A stretch of 64,000 nt of DNA from Sphingomonas populi (lineage in GTDB: Bacteria > Pseudomonadota > Alphaproteobacteria > Sphingomonadales > Sphingomonadaceae), in assembly GCF_004208535.1 (NCBI RefSeq), contig NZ_SGIS01000022.1:1-64000 (forward strand), read 5' to 3'. The notes beneath the pieces are model-generated. The model did no database searches. It saw nothing but the letters and a program-made list of their open reading frames with translations, and was not told the DNA's origin. Positions 34,777 to 43,791 of the stretch are shown one piece after another; the first letter of the stretch is position 1; the number at the start of each line of letters is the position of its first letter. The translations under genes and the position numbers were made by a program.

Positions 34777-36291
34777 ATGTTCGAGAGCCTCAGCGACCGT
34801 CTTGGCGGTGTGTTCGATCGGTTGCGCGGCCGCGGGTCGCTGACCGAGGCGGACGTGCGCGCCGCGATGCGCGAGGTGCGCGTCGCGCTGCTCGAAGCCG
34901 ACGTCGCGCTGCCGGTGGCGCGCGAGTTCGTCGACAAGGCGACCGAGCAGGCGATCGGCCAGCAAGTTTTGCGTTCGGTCACGCCGGGTCAGCAGGTCGT
35001 CAAGATCGTCAACGACGCCTTGGTGGCGATGCTGGGCGGCGATGGCGACGGTAGCGCGGCCGAGCTTGAACTCGGCGTCACGCCGCCGGCCGTCATCATG
35101 ATGGTAGGCCTGCAAGGCTCGGGCAAGACGACGACCACTGCCAAGATCGCGCGGCGGCTGTCGGGCGGGCAGGGCGGCCGCGAGCGCAAGAAGGTGCTGA
35201 TGGCGTCGCTCGACGTCAATCGCCCGAACGCGCAGGAACAGCTTGCCACGCTGGGCACGCAGACCGAGGTGGCGACGCTGCCCATCGTGCCGGGCCAGCA
35301 GCCGGTCGATATCGCGCGGCGCGCGCTTCAGGCGGCGAAGCTGCAGGGCTATGACGTGCTGATGCTCGATACGGCGGGCCGCCTGCATGTCGATCAGGCG
35401 CTGATGGATGAGATGCGCGCCGTCGCTGATGTCGCACGTCCGGCGGAAATCCTGCTCGTCGTCGATGCGCTCACCGGCCAGGACGCGGTCAACGTGGCGA
35501 CCAGCTTCTCGCAGCAGGTGCCGCTGACCGGCGTGGTGCTGACCCGCATGGACGGCGATGCGCGCGGTGGTGCGGCGCTGTCGATGCGCGCCGTCACCGG
35601 CAAGCCGATCAAGTTCGCCGGCACCGGCGAGAAGATGGATGCGCTCGAAGCCTTCCATCCGAGCCGGGTCGCGGGCCGCATCCTCGGCATGGGCGACGTG
35701 GTCAGCCTGGTCGAGCGCGCCGCCGAGACGATCCAGCAGGAAGATGCCGAGAAGATCGCGGCGCGGCTCGCCAAGGGCCAGTTCGATCTCAACGATCTTC
35801 GCGCGCAGCTCCAGCAGATGCGCAAGATGGGCGGCCTCGGCGCGCTCGCGGGCATGCTGCCGGGGCTGAAGAAGGCGCAGAGCGCGGTTCAGCAGGTCGG
35901 CGGCGACAAGGTGCTGATCCACATGGACGCGATGATCGGTTCGATGACCGAGAAGGAGCGCGCCAAGCCCGAACTGCTCAACGCCAAGCGCAAGATCCGC
36001 GTCGCCAAGGGCTCGGGGACGACCGTGCAGGACGTCAACAAGCTGCTCAAGATGCATCAGGAAATGGCCGGCGCCATGAAGAAGATCCGCAAGATGGGCG
36101 GGTTGAAGGGCATGGCGGCGATGTTCGGCAAGGGCGGCATGGGCGGTGGCGGCATGGGTGGCCTCGGTGGGGCTGGCATGCCGGATATCGGCAGCCTGAT
36201 CGGCGGCAACTCGGGCGGGCTGCCTGGGCTTGGCGGTGGTCAGGCCAAGCTGCCGCCGGGGTTCGAGAATTTGATGAACAAGAAGAAGTAA
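34777..36291 (+). CDS. ffh: Signal recognition particle protein Ffh
   Basis: The 504-residue SRP54 GTPase binds signal peptides and 4.5S RNA and delivers ribosomes to FtsY. The N domain is followed by the G domain (GLQGSGKTTTTAK near 113-125, DTAGRLH, TRMDGDARGG) and a Met-rich M domain (from about 325). The tail is a Gly/Met-rich region. ATG at 34777 fits MFESLSDRLGGVF, the usual start. It is the first gene of the rpsP operon region. Confidence 0.97.
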   Translation: MFESLSDRLGGVFDRLRGRGSLTEADVRAAMREVRVALLEADVALPVAREFVDKATEQAIGQQVLRSVTPGQQVVKIVNDALVAMLGGDGDGSAAELELGVTPPAVIMMVGLQGSGKTTTTAKIARRLSGGQGGRERKKVLMASLDVNRPNAQEQLATLGTQTEVATLPIVPGQQPVDIARRALQAAKLQGYDVLMLDTAGRLHVDQALMDEMRAVADVARPAEILLVVDALTGQDAVNVATSFSQQVPLTGVVLTRMDGDARGGAALSMRAVTGKPIKFAGTGEKMDALEAFHPSRVAGRILGMGDVVSLVERAAETIQQEDAEKIAARLAKGQFDLNDLRAQLQQMRKMGGLGALAGMLPGLKKAQSAVQQVGGDKVLIHMDAMIGSMTEKERAKPELLNAKRKIRVAKGSGTTVQDVNKLLKMHQEMAGAMKKIRKMGGLKGMAAMFGKGGMGGGGMGGLGGAGMPDIGSLIGGNSGGLPGLGGGQAKLPPGFENLMNKKK

Positions 36292-36371
36292 TCGTCGCCG
36301 CGGCGACCTCAACGAAACGGCCCCGGCCTTCGCCGGGGCGACAGAAGATAAGAAGAAGGAAGTAGTTCAAG
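36292..36371. repeat. Short hairpin-rich gap between ffh and rpsP
   Basis: The 80-bp gap has a small palindrome GTCGCCGCGGCGAC (about 36293-36306) and a REP-like hairpin CCCCGGC/GCCGGGG (about 36321-36337). AAGGAAG precedes the rpsP start. The hairpins have no T-run, so they are more likely REP or mRNA-stabilising elements than terminators. Confidence 0.45.
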
Positions 36372-36791
36372 ATGGCACTCAGCATTCGTCTGTCGCGTGG
36401 CGGCTCCAAGAAGCGTCCCTATTACCGCATCGTCGTGGCGGACGCGCGTTCGCCGCGTGATGGCAAGTTCATCGAGAAGATCGGCACCTACAATCCGCTG
36501 CTCGCCAAGGATGACGAGAAGCGCATCATTCTCGACGCCGAGCGCGCGAAGCACTGGCTCGGCAACGGCGCGCAGCCGACCGACCGCGTCGCGCGCTTCC
36601 TCGACGTGACGGGCGTGAAGGAGCGTGCCGTCCGCAACAACCCGAACAAGGGCAAGCCGGGCGAGAAGGCGACCGAACGCGCCGAGGAACGCGCCACCAA
36701 GCTCGCCGAAGCCGAGGAAGCCGCCAAGGCCGCCGCTGCTGCGCCGGCTGAGGAAGCCCCGGCCGCCGAAGAGGCTTCGGCCGAGGCATAA
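36372..36791 (+). CDS. rpsP: 30S ribosomal protein S16
   Basis: The 139-residue protein starts [20 protein letters not shown], the S16 signature, with the conserved core in the first 80 residues. A long Ala/Glu-rich tail (about 100-139) is an extension seen in sphingomonads. The stop overlaps the rimM start as TAATG. Confidence 0.97.
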   Translation: MALSIRLSRGGSKKRPYYRIVVADARSPRDGKFIEKIGTYNPLLAKDDEKRIILDAERAKHWLGNGAQPTDRVARFLDVTGVKERAVRNNPNKGKPGEKATERAEERATKLAEAEEAAKAAAAAPAEEAPAAEEASAEA

Positions 36792-37267
36792 TGTTGGCAG
36801 ATCGCCCCGTTACGCTCGCCGTCATCATCGGCGCGCATGGCGTGACGGGGGAAGTGCGGCTCAAGGTCTTCACCGAGGATCTGGCGCGCTACAAGGTGCT
36901 CAATGGTGGCGCGCTGACGCTCAAGTCGGCACGCCCGGGCGGCAACGGCACGATCGCGCGCTTCGCCGAAGTGACTGATCGCAACGCTGCCGAGGCACTG
37001 CGCGGCACCGAATTGACGGTGCCGCGTTCGGCTTTGCCGCCGCTCGAGCCGGGCGAATATTATCATTCCGACCTGATCGGCCTCGCCGCCGTCTCAACGA
37101 TGGGCGAGCCGCTGGGGCATGTCGTGCTGATCGAAGATTTCGGCGCGGGCGACGTGATAGAGATCGAACGTGAAGGCGGCCAGCGCTTCATGGTGCCGAT
37201 GAACGCCGACGCGGTGCCCGAATGGGACGGCGAGCGGGTGGTGATTGACGGGGCGTTCGTGGTTTAG
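36791..37267 (+). CDS. rimM: Ribosome maturation factor RimM
   Basis: The 158-residue protein has an N-terminal RimM domain (VIIGAHGVTGEVRLKVFTED) and a C-terminal PRC-barrel (YYHSDLIGLAAV onward). It binds S19 and helps 30S maturation. It is coupled to rpsP and would normally be followed directly by trmD; here vapBC intervenes. Confidence 0.97.
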   Translation: MLADRPVTLAVIIGAHGVTGEVRLKVFTEDLARYKVLNGGALTLKSARPGGNGTIARFAEVTDRNAAEALRGTELTVPRSALPPLEPGEYYHSDLIGLAAVSTMGEPLGHVVLIEDFGAGDVIEIEREGGQRFMVPMNADAVPEWDGERVVIDGAFVV

Positions 37268-37287
37268 TATATACGTGGAGTGTATAC
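37267..37287. promoter_or_regulatory. Candidate VapB operator
   Basis: GTATATAC (37267-37274) and GTGTATAC (37280-37287) form an inverted repeat with one mismatch around GTGGA. It lies 12 bp before the vapB start, in the only gap of this part of the operon. Such AT-rich palindromes are typical targets of AbrB-fold antitoxins. Confidence 0.55.
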
Positions 37288-37299
37288 GGAGCTGCGGCG

Positions 37300-37587
37300 A
37301 TGAGCGAGGACTATAAAGCCAAGGTGTTCAAGTCGGGCAATTCGCTCGCACTGCGCTTGCCCAAGGCGCTTGGCCTTGAAGAAGGCGCCGAGATGCGCTT
37401 GCGCGAGGAGCATGGTCGCTTCACGTTCGAACCTGCCAACGCGCCGAAGCGGAAAATCAGCGGTGAGGGTTGGATGGGAGCAATCCCTTGGCTCAAGCCG
37501 CTCACGCCCGAAGAGCGTGAGTTCGAGGATTCACCAAGGGTTTGGGATGATCCTGATTGGTCAGGCTGGCGGCCCGACAAACCATGA
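37300..37587 (+). CDS. vapB: AbrB/SpoVT-like antitoxin VapB
   Basis: The 95-residue protein begins with a swapped-hairpin AbrB domain (KAKVFKSGNSLALRLPKALG, residues about 5-24), which binds DNA. Its C-terminal part (WLKPLTPEEREFEDSPRVWDD) should wrap the VapC toxin. It overlaps vapC by four bases, the usual arrangement of type II toxin-antitoxin pairs. Confidence 0.9.
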   Translation: MSEDYKAKVFKSGNSLALRLPKALGLEEGAEMRLREEHGRFTFEPANAPKRKISGEGWMGAIPWLKPLTPEEREFEDSPRVWDDPDWSGWRPDKP

Positions 37588-37958
37588 AATACCTGCTCGA
37601 CGCTAATACTGTCATCGTGCTGCTCAGCGGTCCGCACCCGGTTCTGGCCGAGCGGGTTCGTCGATGCGACGAGGGCGATCTCGGAGTATCCGCTATCGTC
37701 TTTGCCGAGGTCGCGCTCGGCTCAACCAAGGGACGCCCGCCGCCGATGGGGGCGCTTGATGCGTTCCTGAGGGACGTTGCCTTGGTGCCGTTCGACGAAA
37801 CGGCGGCGCGCGCTTATGCAACGCTGCCGTTTCGACGGGCGAGTTTCGATCGCCTGATCGCCGCGCATGCGCTGTCGCTCGGCCTGACGCTCGTGACTGC
37901 CAATGAGCGCGACTTCATGGACGTGCCGGGTCTCGTGGTGGAAAATTGGGCCAAGTGA
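37584..37958 (+). CDS. vapC: PIN-domain toxin VapC
   Basis: The 124-residue PIN RNase has the first acidic residue in YLLDANTVI, a second in AEVALG, and the C-terminal [11 protein letters not shown] and TANERDF motifs, giving the acidic metal site. VapC toxins cut tRNA or rRNA when free of VapB. Start at 37584 overlaps vapB. The stop codon overlaps the GTG start of trmD, tying toxin translation to an essential gene. Confidence 0.93.
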   Translation: MKYLLDANTVIVLLSGPHPVLAERVRRCDEGDLGVSAIVFAEVALGSTKGRPPPMGALDAFLRDVALVPFDETAARAYATLPFRRASFDRLIAAHALSLGLTLVTANERDFMDVPGLVVENWAK

Positions 37959-38686
37959 CCTTCGCCGCCACCATCCTCACGCTCTACCCGGATATGTTCC
38001 CCGGCCCGCTCGGCATGTCGTTGGCCGGGCGGGCGCTGAGCGAGGGGCGGTGGAGCCTTGATGCGCGCAACATCCGGGATTTCGCGACCGACAAACACCG
38101 CACCGTCGATGATACGCCGGCGGGCGGCGGCGCGGGGATGGTGCTCCGTGCCGACGTGCTCGCCGCTGCGATCGATAGCGTGGCGACGGGCGCCCCCCTC
38201 ATAGCAATGACGCCGCGCGGGGTGCCGCTCACCCAGCGCCGCGTGCGTGACTTGGCGAGCGGCCCCGGTGTCACCATCCTGTGCGGTCGGTTCGAGGGGT
38301 TCGACGAGCGGATCTTCGCGGCGCGCGGCATCGAAGAGGTGTCGATCGGCGACTATATCCTGTCGGGCGGGGAGATGGGGGCGCTGGTGCTGCTCGACGC
38401 TTGCATTCGCCTGCTTCCCGGCGTAATGGGCGCGCCTTCCAGCGGAGATGACGAGAGCTTCGAAAGCGGCCTTCTCGAATATCCGCATTATACCCGACCT
38501 AATGAATGGGAAGGGCGCACGATCCCCGAAGTGCTGCGATCGGGGGATCATGCGAGGATCGCGGCATGGCGAAAGCTCATGGCCGAGACCGAGACACGGC
38601 TAAGGAGGCCGGACCTTTGGGAGCGCCACGAGGGCGTTCGGGTCAAGCCTCCCTCTGGCGCGCGGCGACAGACGAAGGACGCATGA
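37955..38686 (+). CDS. trmD: tRNA (guanine37-N1)-methyltransferase TrmD
   Basis: The 243-residue SPOUT enzyme makes m1G37 in tRNA and prevents frameshifting. Knot motifs include [13 protein letters not shown] and [15 protein letters not shown], and [21 protein letters not shown] follows in two parts. GTG at 37955 gives a normal N-terminus ([15 protein letters not shown]) and overlaps the vapC stop (GTGA). Ribosome supply may thus depend on upstream vapC translation. Confidence 0.95.
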   Translation: MTFAATILTLYPDMFPGPLGMSLAGRALSEGRWSLDARNIRDFATDKHRTVDDTPAGGGAGMVLRADVLAAAIDSVATGAPLIAMTPRGVPLTQRRVRDLASGPGVTILCGRFEGFDERIFAARGIEEVSIGDYILSGGEMGALVLLDACIRLLPGVMGAPSSGDDESFESGLLEYPHYTRPNEWEGRTIPEVLRSGDHARIAAWRKLMAETETRLRRPDLWERHEGVRVKPPSGARRQTKDA

Positions 38687-38687
38687 G

Positions 38688-39080
38688 ATGAATCTCATCC
38701 AGACGATCGAAGCCGAAAACATCGCCAAGTTCCTGGCGACCAAGACGATCCCAGAATTCCGCCCCGGCGACACGCTGAAGGTCGGCGTGAAGGTGGTCGA
38801 AGGCGACCGGACCCGCGTGCAGAACTACGAAGGCGTGTGCATCGCGCGTTCGAACAAGGGCATGGGGTCTAACTTCACCGTTCGTAAGATCAGCTTTGGC
38901 GAGGGCGTCGAGCGCGTCTTCCCGCTGTATTCGCCGAACATCGACAGCATCGAAGTCGTCCGCAAGGGTGCGGTGCGTCGTGCCAAGCTCTATTACCTGC
39001 GTGGCCGCACCGGCAAGTCGGCGCGTATCGCCGAGCGCCGCGACAACCGTCCGGCCAAGGGCACCGTCGCCGCCGAATAA
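38688..39080 (+). CDS. rplS: 50S ribosomal protein L19
   Basis: The 130-residue protein carries the L19 signature ([20 protein letters not shown] and [18 protein letters not shown]). It sits at the 30S-50S interface. It follows trmD by one base and closes the operon, with a terminator after it. Confidence 0.97.
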   Translation: MNLIQTIEAENIAKFLATKTIPEFRPGDTLKVGVKVVEGDRTRVQNYEGVCIARSNKGMGSNFTVRKISFGEGVERVFPLYSPNIDSIEVVRKGAVRRAKLYYLRGRTGKSARIAERRDNRPAKGTVAAE

Positions 39081-39104
39081 GCGACGACCGCAAGGTTTCA
39101 GGAA

Positions 39105-39137
39105 GGGCGCGGGGGCGATAGCTCCCGCGCCCTTTTT
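39105..39137 (+). terminator. Rho-independent terminator after rplS
   Basis: GGGCGCGGG (39105-39113) pairs with CCCGCGCCC (39124-39132), followed by TTTTT. It ends the ffh-to-rplS gene group. Confidence 0.9.
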
Positions 39138-39169
39138 GGTGCGCGGGCGCGGTACGTTCGAGCATCGGC

Positions 39170-39231
39170 CCGTCACCGTCACCGTCACCGTCACCGTCAC
39201 CGTCACCGTCACCGTCACCGTCACCGTCACC
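39170..39231. repeat. Hexanucleotide tandem repeat (CCGTCA)
   Basis: About ten uninterrupted copies of CCGTCA run for 62 bp. Every copy seems perfect. Both strands are open across it, which creates artificial frames such as TVTVTV. The unit matches the outer end of the adjoining inverted repeat (CGTCACC). Confidence 0.95.
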
Positions 39232-39305
39232 CCAGCGCAAGCTGAGGTCTTCCTGTGGAAACCGGAACGTCCGCCTCGGAGGGGCCCCAGCTTGCGCTGG
39301 GTGAC
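39226..39305. repeat. REP-like inverted repeat next to the tandem repeat
   Basis: GTCACCCCAGCGCAAGCTG (39226-39244) is mirrored by CAGCTTGCGCTGGGTGAC (39288-39305), with 43 bp between. One base differs. This is a paired REP unit of a second family, distinct from the CCCCGGCGCAGG type. Confidence 0.8.
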
Positions 39306-39382
39306 GGGTTATGAGGCGGTGTGTTGCATTTACAGGACACATGCATTGCGGTATTCTCGTCTCGCTGAGGGGGAGAGCCGGG

Positions 39383-40729
39383 GTGAGCGACATACCGATG
39401 ACGACGGCCGCCGAGCCGGACGGTGCGCCGCGGATTGCGGTGCTCGATATCCTGCGCGGCGTGGCGATCCTCGGCATCCTGTTCATGAACATCAACGACA
39501 TGGGGCAATCACTGATCGCGTCGTTCGACGATATCCGCCATCTCGGCTGGAGTCCGACCGATCAGGCGGCGTGGTGGCTGCGCGAGGTGTTCGCCGATGG
39601 CACCGCGCGCTGCATGCTGGAGATGCTGTTCGGGGCGGGCATGGTGATCCTAACCACCCGCGCGGCGGAGGCGGCGGGGCATTTGCAGGTGTTGGGGCGC
39701 TATTATGTGCGCAACCTGATCCTCTTCGCGTTCGGTGTCGTCCATGTCTTCATCCTGCTGTGGCCGGGTGAGATCCTGCACACCTATGGCATCGCCGCGC
39801 TGATCGCCTTCCTGTTCGCGCGGCTTCCGGGCAAATGGCTTATCCTCCTTGGCCTCAACCTGGCCGCGTTCACGTTCGTCACCGGCGCGCTCGATCTCAA
39901 CACCGTGATCCAGCGGCACGCCACGCTCGCGCAGGTGGCGATCAAGCAGCACAATGGCGTGCCGCTCGACGCGGATGATCGCAAGGCGATCGCGGCGCAG
40001 AAAAAGCATGAGGTCAGCAAGGCCAAGCGCGACCGGGAGATGGCCACGCGGGTCGTCGCCGAGGACACGGCCCGGCGCGGCACCGCGTTCAGTTGGGCGA
40101 AGATGCAATGGTCCATCATCATCATGATGGAGAGTTATGGGCTGGAAGCGCTGTTCGTCTGGGAAGCTGCGTCGACGATGCTGATCGGTGCCGGACTGTT
40201 CAAGCTCGGCCTGCTGCAAGGCCAGCGCTCGCGGCGGTTCTACGTGGGGATGACGGTGATCGCTTATGCGATCGGCCTGTCGCTGCGCGCGATTTCGGCG
40301 TGGCAGACGATGCGGTTCGACGATGCGCCGAAGCTCGACTGGGCGACCTCCGAACTGGCCCGGCTGGCGGTGACGCTCGGGCATATCGGCTTGATCAACC
40401 TGCTGGTGACGACGGTGTTCGGCGCGCGGCTGCTGCGGCCGTTCGTCGCGGCGGGGCGGACGGCGCTGACACTCTACATCGCGCAGACGCTGATCTGCCT
40501 GTGGCTGCTGTTCCCGCCGTTCGCTCTGGCGCTGTACGGTAAGCTGACGTGGGGGCCGCTGATGGTGGTGGCGTTCGTCATCGATGCAGTGCTGCTATGG
40601 GTCGCGAACGTCTATGTGCGGCATTATGCTATCGCGCCGGTCGAATGGGCGTGGCGCTCGCTGATCGAAGGGCGGCGTTTGCCGTGGCGCAAACCGGCCC
40701 CTTTACGCACCGCGTCCGCATCGCGATAA
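39383..40729 (+). CDS. DUF418 family membrane protein
   Basis: The 448-residue protein has about eight to ten membrane helices and the DUF418 start RIAVLDILRGVAILGILFMN. A soluble Lys-rich segment (about residues 190-235) breaks the helices. The C-terminal DUF418 domain contains GRTALTLYIAQT. GTG at 39383 is chosen because GGGGGAG lies 7 bases upstream; ATG 39398 is possible. The function is unknown; related acyltransferase-3-like proteins modify envelope molecules. Confidence 0.85.
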   Translation: MSDIPMTTAAEPDGAPRIAVLDILRGVAILGILFMNINDMGQSLIASFDDIRHLGWSPTDQAAWWLREVFADGTARCMLEMLFGAGMVILTTRAAEAAGHLQVLGRYYVRNLILFAFGVVHVFILLWPGEILHTYGIAALIAFLFARLPGKWLILLGLNLAAFTFVTGALDLNTVIQRHATLAQVAIKQHNGVPLDADDRKAIAAQKKHEVSKAKRDREMATRVVAEDTARRGTAFSWAKMQWSIIIMMESYGLEALFVWEAASTMLIGAGLFKLGLLQGQRSRRFYVGMTVIAYAIGLSLRAISAWQTMRFDDAPKLDWATSELARLAVTLGHIGLINLLVTTVFGARLLRPFVAAGRTALTLYIAQTLICLWLLFPPFALALYGKLTWGPLMVVAFVIDAVLLWVANVYVRHYAIAPVEWAWRSLIEGRRLPWRKPAPLRTASASR

Positions 40730-40786
40730 GGCCGTTCCCGCCTGCCGCTCGCGCAGGCGATGGCCTGAGAGATGCGGAGATGATGT

Positions 40787-43009
40787 TTGCGAAAAGGCGC
40801 TTTGCTCGCTGGGGTGCTGTTGTTCTCGGCGCCGGTCCCGCTCATGGCCGCTGAGCCGGTGCAACAGGCGCTGACGCTCGACCGCGTCTTCGCCAGCCCC
40901 GATCTCGCCGGGCCGCAGCCGCGTGCGCTGAGGCTGTCGCCGGACGGCACGTTGCTGACGTCGCTTCGCCCACGCGCCGATGAGAAGGACCGGCTCGATT
41001 TGTGGGCGCGCGACACCCGCACCGGCGAAGAGCGGATGCTGGTCGATTCGCGCAAGATCGGCAGCGGCGCCGAACTGTCCGAAGCCGAGAAGATGCAGCG
41101 CGAGCGCGCACGCATCGGCAGCAGCAAAGGCATCGTCGCGTATGACTGGGCGCCCGATGGCAAGACGATCCTCGTGCCGCTCGATGGCGACCTGTTTCTT
41201 GCCGGGCTCGACGGGCAGGTGCGGCGGCTGACCAACCAGCCGGGCGGGCAGCTCAACCCGACCGTATCCCCGCGCAGCGGTTACATCGGCTTCGTGCGCG
41301 ACCAGAATGTGTTCGTCCAGCCGCTCGGCGGCGGCGCGGCGCATGCGGTGACGCAGGGTGGCGGCGGCACGGTGCATTGGGGCGAGGCCGAGTTCGTCGC
41401 GCAGGAGGAAATGCACCGCTTCACCGGCTATTGGTGGTCGCCCGACGAGACTCGTATCGCGATCGAGCGGTTCGACGAGGCGCCGGTCGGCGTGGTCACG
41501 CGCGCGGCGATCGGCGCGGAGGGCACCAAGGTCTATGACCAGCGCTATCCGGCGGCGGGCACGCCCAACGCGTTGGTCGATCTCTACGTGGTCGGCCTGG
41601 ATGGCAAACAGGTGAAGGTCGATCTCGGCGCAAACCGCGACATCTATCTTGCCCGCGTCGACTGGACGCCCGACGGTTCGGCCTTGCTCGTCCAGCGGCA
41701 GAGCCGTGACCAGAAGACGCTCGACATGCTCAGCGTCGATCCGGCGACCGGCAAGGCGCATGTGCTGTTCACCGAGAAATCGGGCGTGCGGAGCTGGCTC
41801 AACCTGAGCGACGCGTATCGTGTGCTCAGCGACGGCAGCTTGATCTGGGCGTCGGAGCGCAGCGGCTACCGCCACCTCTATCGCTACGCACAGGGCAAAT
41901 GGACCCAGCTCACCAAGGGCGACTGGGTGGTACAGGCGCTGATCGGGATCGACGAGAAGGCGGGGCGGATCACCTTCGTTGCCAACAAGGATGGCCCACT
42001 CGAACAGCATGTCTATGCGCTCGATCTCAAGCACGGCAACGCGATCACGCGGCTGACCGAGGCTGGCTGGTGGAACAGCGCGACGATGGACGGCGACGCG
42101 AGCCGCTTGATCGTCACGCGCTCAAGCCCGGATCAGCCGCCGCAGACCTACCTTGCCGATGCGGCGGGCAAGCGGCTGGCGTGGATCAACGAGAATGCCA
42201 TCGTGCCGGGCCATCCCTATTACCCCTATAGCGCCGCGCACCGGAGCACGCAGTTCGGCACGATCAAGGCCGACGACGGCACGCCGCTCTATTACGAAAT
42301 GATCGCGCCCAAGCTCGAGCCGGGCAAGACATATCCCGTGTTCTTCCAGCATTATGGCGGCCCCGGCACCGGCCAGCAGGTGACGCGGGCATGGGGCGGC
42401 GCGCTGCCGCAATATCTGGTGCAGCACGGCTATGTGTTCTTCCAGATCGACAATCGCGGATCGTACAATCGCGGCAAGGCGTTTGAGGACCAGATCTATC
42501 GCGCGATGGGGACGGTCGAGGTCGCGGATCAGCTTGCCGGCGCCAAGTTCATCAAGACCCAGCCGTTCGTCGATCCATCGAAGGTCGCGATCTTCGGCTG
42601 GTCCTATGGCGGCTATATGACGATCAAGATGCTCGCGGCGAACCCCGGCGTCTATGCCGCCGGCGTGTCGGGCGCGCCGGTGACCAAGTGGGAACTCTAC
42701 GACACGCATTATACCGAGCGCTACATGGGCGATCCCAAGAAGGATGCCGCCGCGTATGCCGCATCCGACGCGCTCGGCGATGCCGGCAAGATCGCCGACC
42801 CGCTGATGCTGATCCACGGCATGGCCGACGACAATGTCGTGTTCGAGAATTCGACCGCGTTCGCCGCCGAAATGCAGAAGCAGAACCGGCCGTTCGAGAT
42901 GATGTTCTACCCCGGCCAGACGCATAGCGCGCTTCGCTCCGAGGTCGGGCCGCATGTGCTCGGGACGATCGTCAATTTCCTGGACCGCACTGTAAAGTCC
43001 AAGCCGTAA
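40787..43009 (+). CDS. S9 family dipeptidyl peptidase IV-like peptidase
   Basis: The 740-residue exported serine peptidase has a signal peptide (cleavage near LMAAE), a DPPIV beta-propeller and a C-terminal alpha/beta hydrolase domain. The catalytic triad reads Ser606 (GWSYGG), Asp681 (HGMADDN) and His713 (GQTHS). Glutamates of the substrate-binding motif may lie in AQEEMHRFTGYWWSPD. The only start that keeps the signal peptide is TTG at 40787, since an in-frame stop lies at 40781. An ATG at 40783 is in another frame and stops after 23 codons. GGAG lies 8 bases upstream of the TTG. Confidence 0.92.
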   Translation: MRKGALLAGVLLFSAPVPLMAAEPVQQALTLDRVFASPDLAGPQPRALRLSPDGTLLTSLRPRADEKDRLDLWARDTRTGEERMLVDSRKIGSGAELSEAEKMQRERARIGSSKGIVAYDWAPDGKTILVPLDGDLFLAGLDGQVRRLTNQPGGQLNPTVSPRSGYIGFVRDQNVFVQPLGGGAAHAVTQGGGGTVHWGEAEFVAQEEMHRFTGYWWSPDETRIAIERFDEAPVGVVTRAAIGAEGTKVYDQRYPAAGTPNALVDLYVVGLDGKQVKVDLGANRDIYLARVDWTPDGSALLVQRQSRDQKTLDMLSVDPATGKAHVLFTEKSGVRSWLNLSDAYRVLSDGSLIWASERSGYRHLYRYAQGKWTQLTKGDWVVQALIGIDEKAGRITFVANKDGPLEQHVYALDLKHGNAITRLTEAGWWNSATMDGDASRLIVTRSSPDQPPQTYLADAAGKRLAWINENAIVPGHPYYPYSAAHRSTQFGTIKADDGTPLYYEMIAPKLEPGKTYPVFFQHYGGPGTGQQVTRAWGGALPQYLVQHGYVFFQIDNRGSYNRGKAFEDQIYRAMGTVEVADQLAGAKFIKTQPFVDPSKVAIFGWSYGGYMTIKMLAANPGVYAAGVSGAPVTKWELYDTHYTERYMGDPKKDAAAYAASDALGDAGKIADPLMLIHGMADDNVVFENSTAFAAEMQKQNRPFEMMFYPGQTHSALRSEVGPHVLGTIVNFLDRTVKSKP

Positions 43010-43013
43010 CGTC

Positions 43014-43730
43014 ATGCGTTTCCTGACGACCTTTCATCTGTGGCCGTTTCTCGACACGGTCGTCAGTTATCTCGTCGCCTTCGTGCTCGGCACGCTGATC
43101 GGCGCCGAGCGGCAATATCGCCAGCGCACGGCAGGCTTGCGCACCAATGCGCTGGTCGCGCTGGGATCGGCAGCGTTCGTCGATCTCGGGCAGCGGCTCG
43201 GCGGGGATGTCGAGTCGATCCGCATCATTGCCTATGTCGTGTCGGGGATCGGCTTCCTCGGCGCTGGCGTCATCATGAAGGAGGGGATGAACGTCCGTGG
43301 GCTCAACACGGCGGCGACTTTGTGGTGTTCAGCGGCGGTCGGCGCGATCGCGGGCAGCGACATGATCGCGGAAGCCGCGCTGCTCGCGTTCATGGTGATT
43401 CTCGTCAACACCGTGCTGCGTCCGCTGGTCGATGCGATCAACCGCGTGCCGATCGAGGGGCGGCACGTCGAGGCGACCTACACCGTAACCATCACCACCG
43501 AGGCCGAGGCGGCCGGGCCGATGGGCGACCTGCTGACCGAGCATCTCGAAAGCGCGCAACTGCCGGTCGCCGAACTCGACGTGGTGCCGCGCGGCGAGGA
43601 CCGCGTAGAGATCGTCGCCAAGCTGGTCAGCACCAATGTCGCGGCAAGCGAACTCGATGCGCTGACCGATCATCTCGCCGAGGTTCACGGCATCACCCAT
43701 GCGACCTGGCAAGCGCGCACGCACGATTAG
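43014..43730 (+). CDS. MgtC/SapB family membrane protein
   Basis: The 238-residue protein has about four or five membrane helices with the MgtC motif LVAFVLGTLIGAERQYRQR and GIGFLGAGVIMKEG, then a soluble C-terminal ACT-like domain (from about 150). MgtC proteins help growth at low magnesium and affect ATP synthase or phosphate balance. It is four bases after the S9 peptidase stop. Confidence 0.9.
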   Translation: MRFLTTFHLWPFLDTVVSYLVAFVLGTLIGAERQYRQRTAGLRTNALVALGSAAFVDLGQRLGGDVESIRIIAYVVSGIGFLGAGVIMKEGMNVRGLNTAATLWCSAAVGAIAGSDMIAEAALLAFMVILVNTVLRPLVDAINRVPIEGRHVEATYTVTITTEAEAAGPMGDLLTEHLESAQLPVAELDVVPRGEDRVEIVAKLVSTNVAASELDALTDHLAEVHGITHATWQARTHD

Positions 43731-43791
43731 CAAAGTCGATGGACGCTGCCGCGCAATGACGCTACGGGCACGGCCCGAATTGGAGAATATC

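Noticed and set aside
38643..39230. Frame starting with alternating Thr-Val
   Set aside because: The start is translation of the CCGTCA tandem array and the rest is antisense to rplS. No sign of a real protein.
39170..39231. CRISPR array
   Set aside because: The repeats are 6 bp with no spacers. It is a simple tandem repeat, and no cas gene is present.
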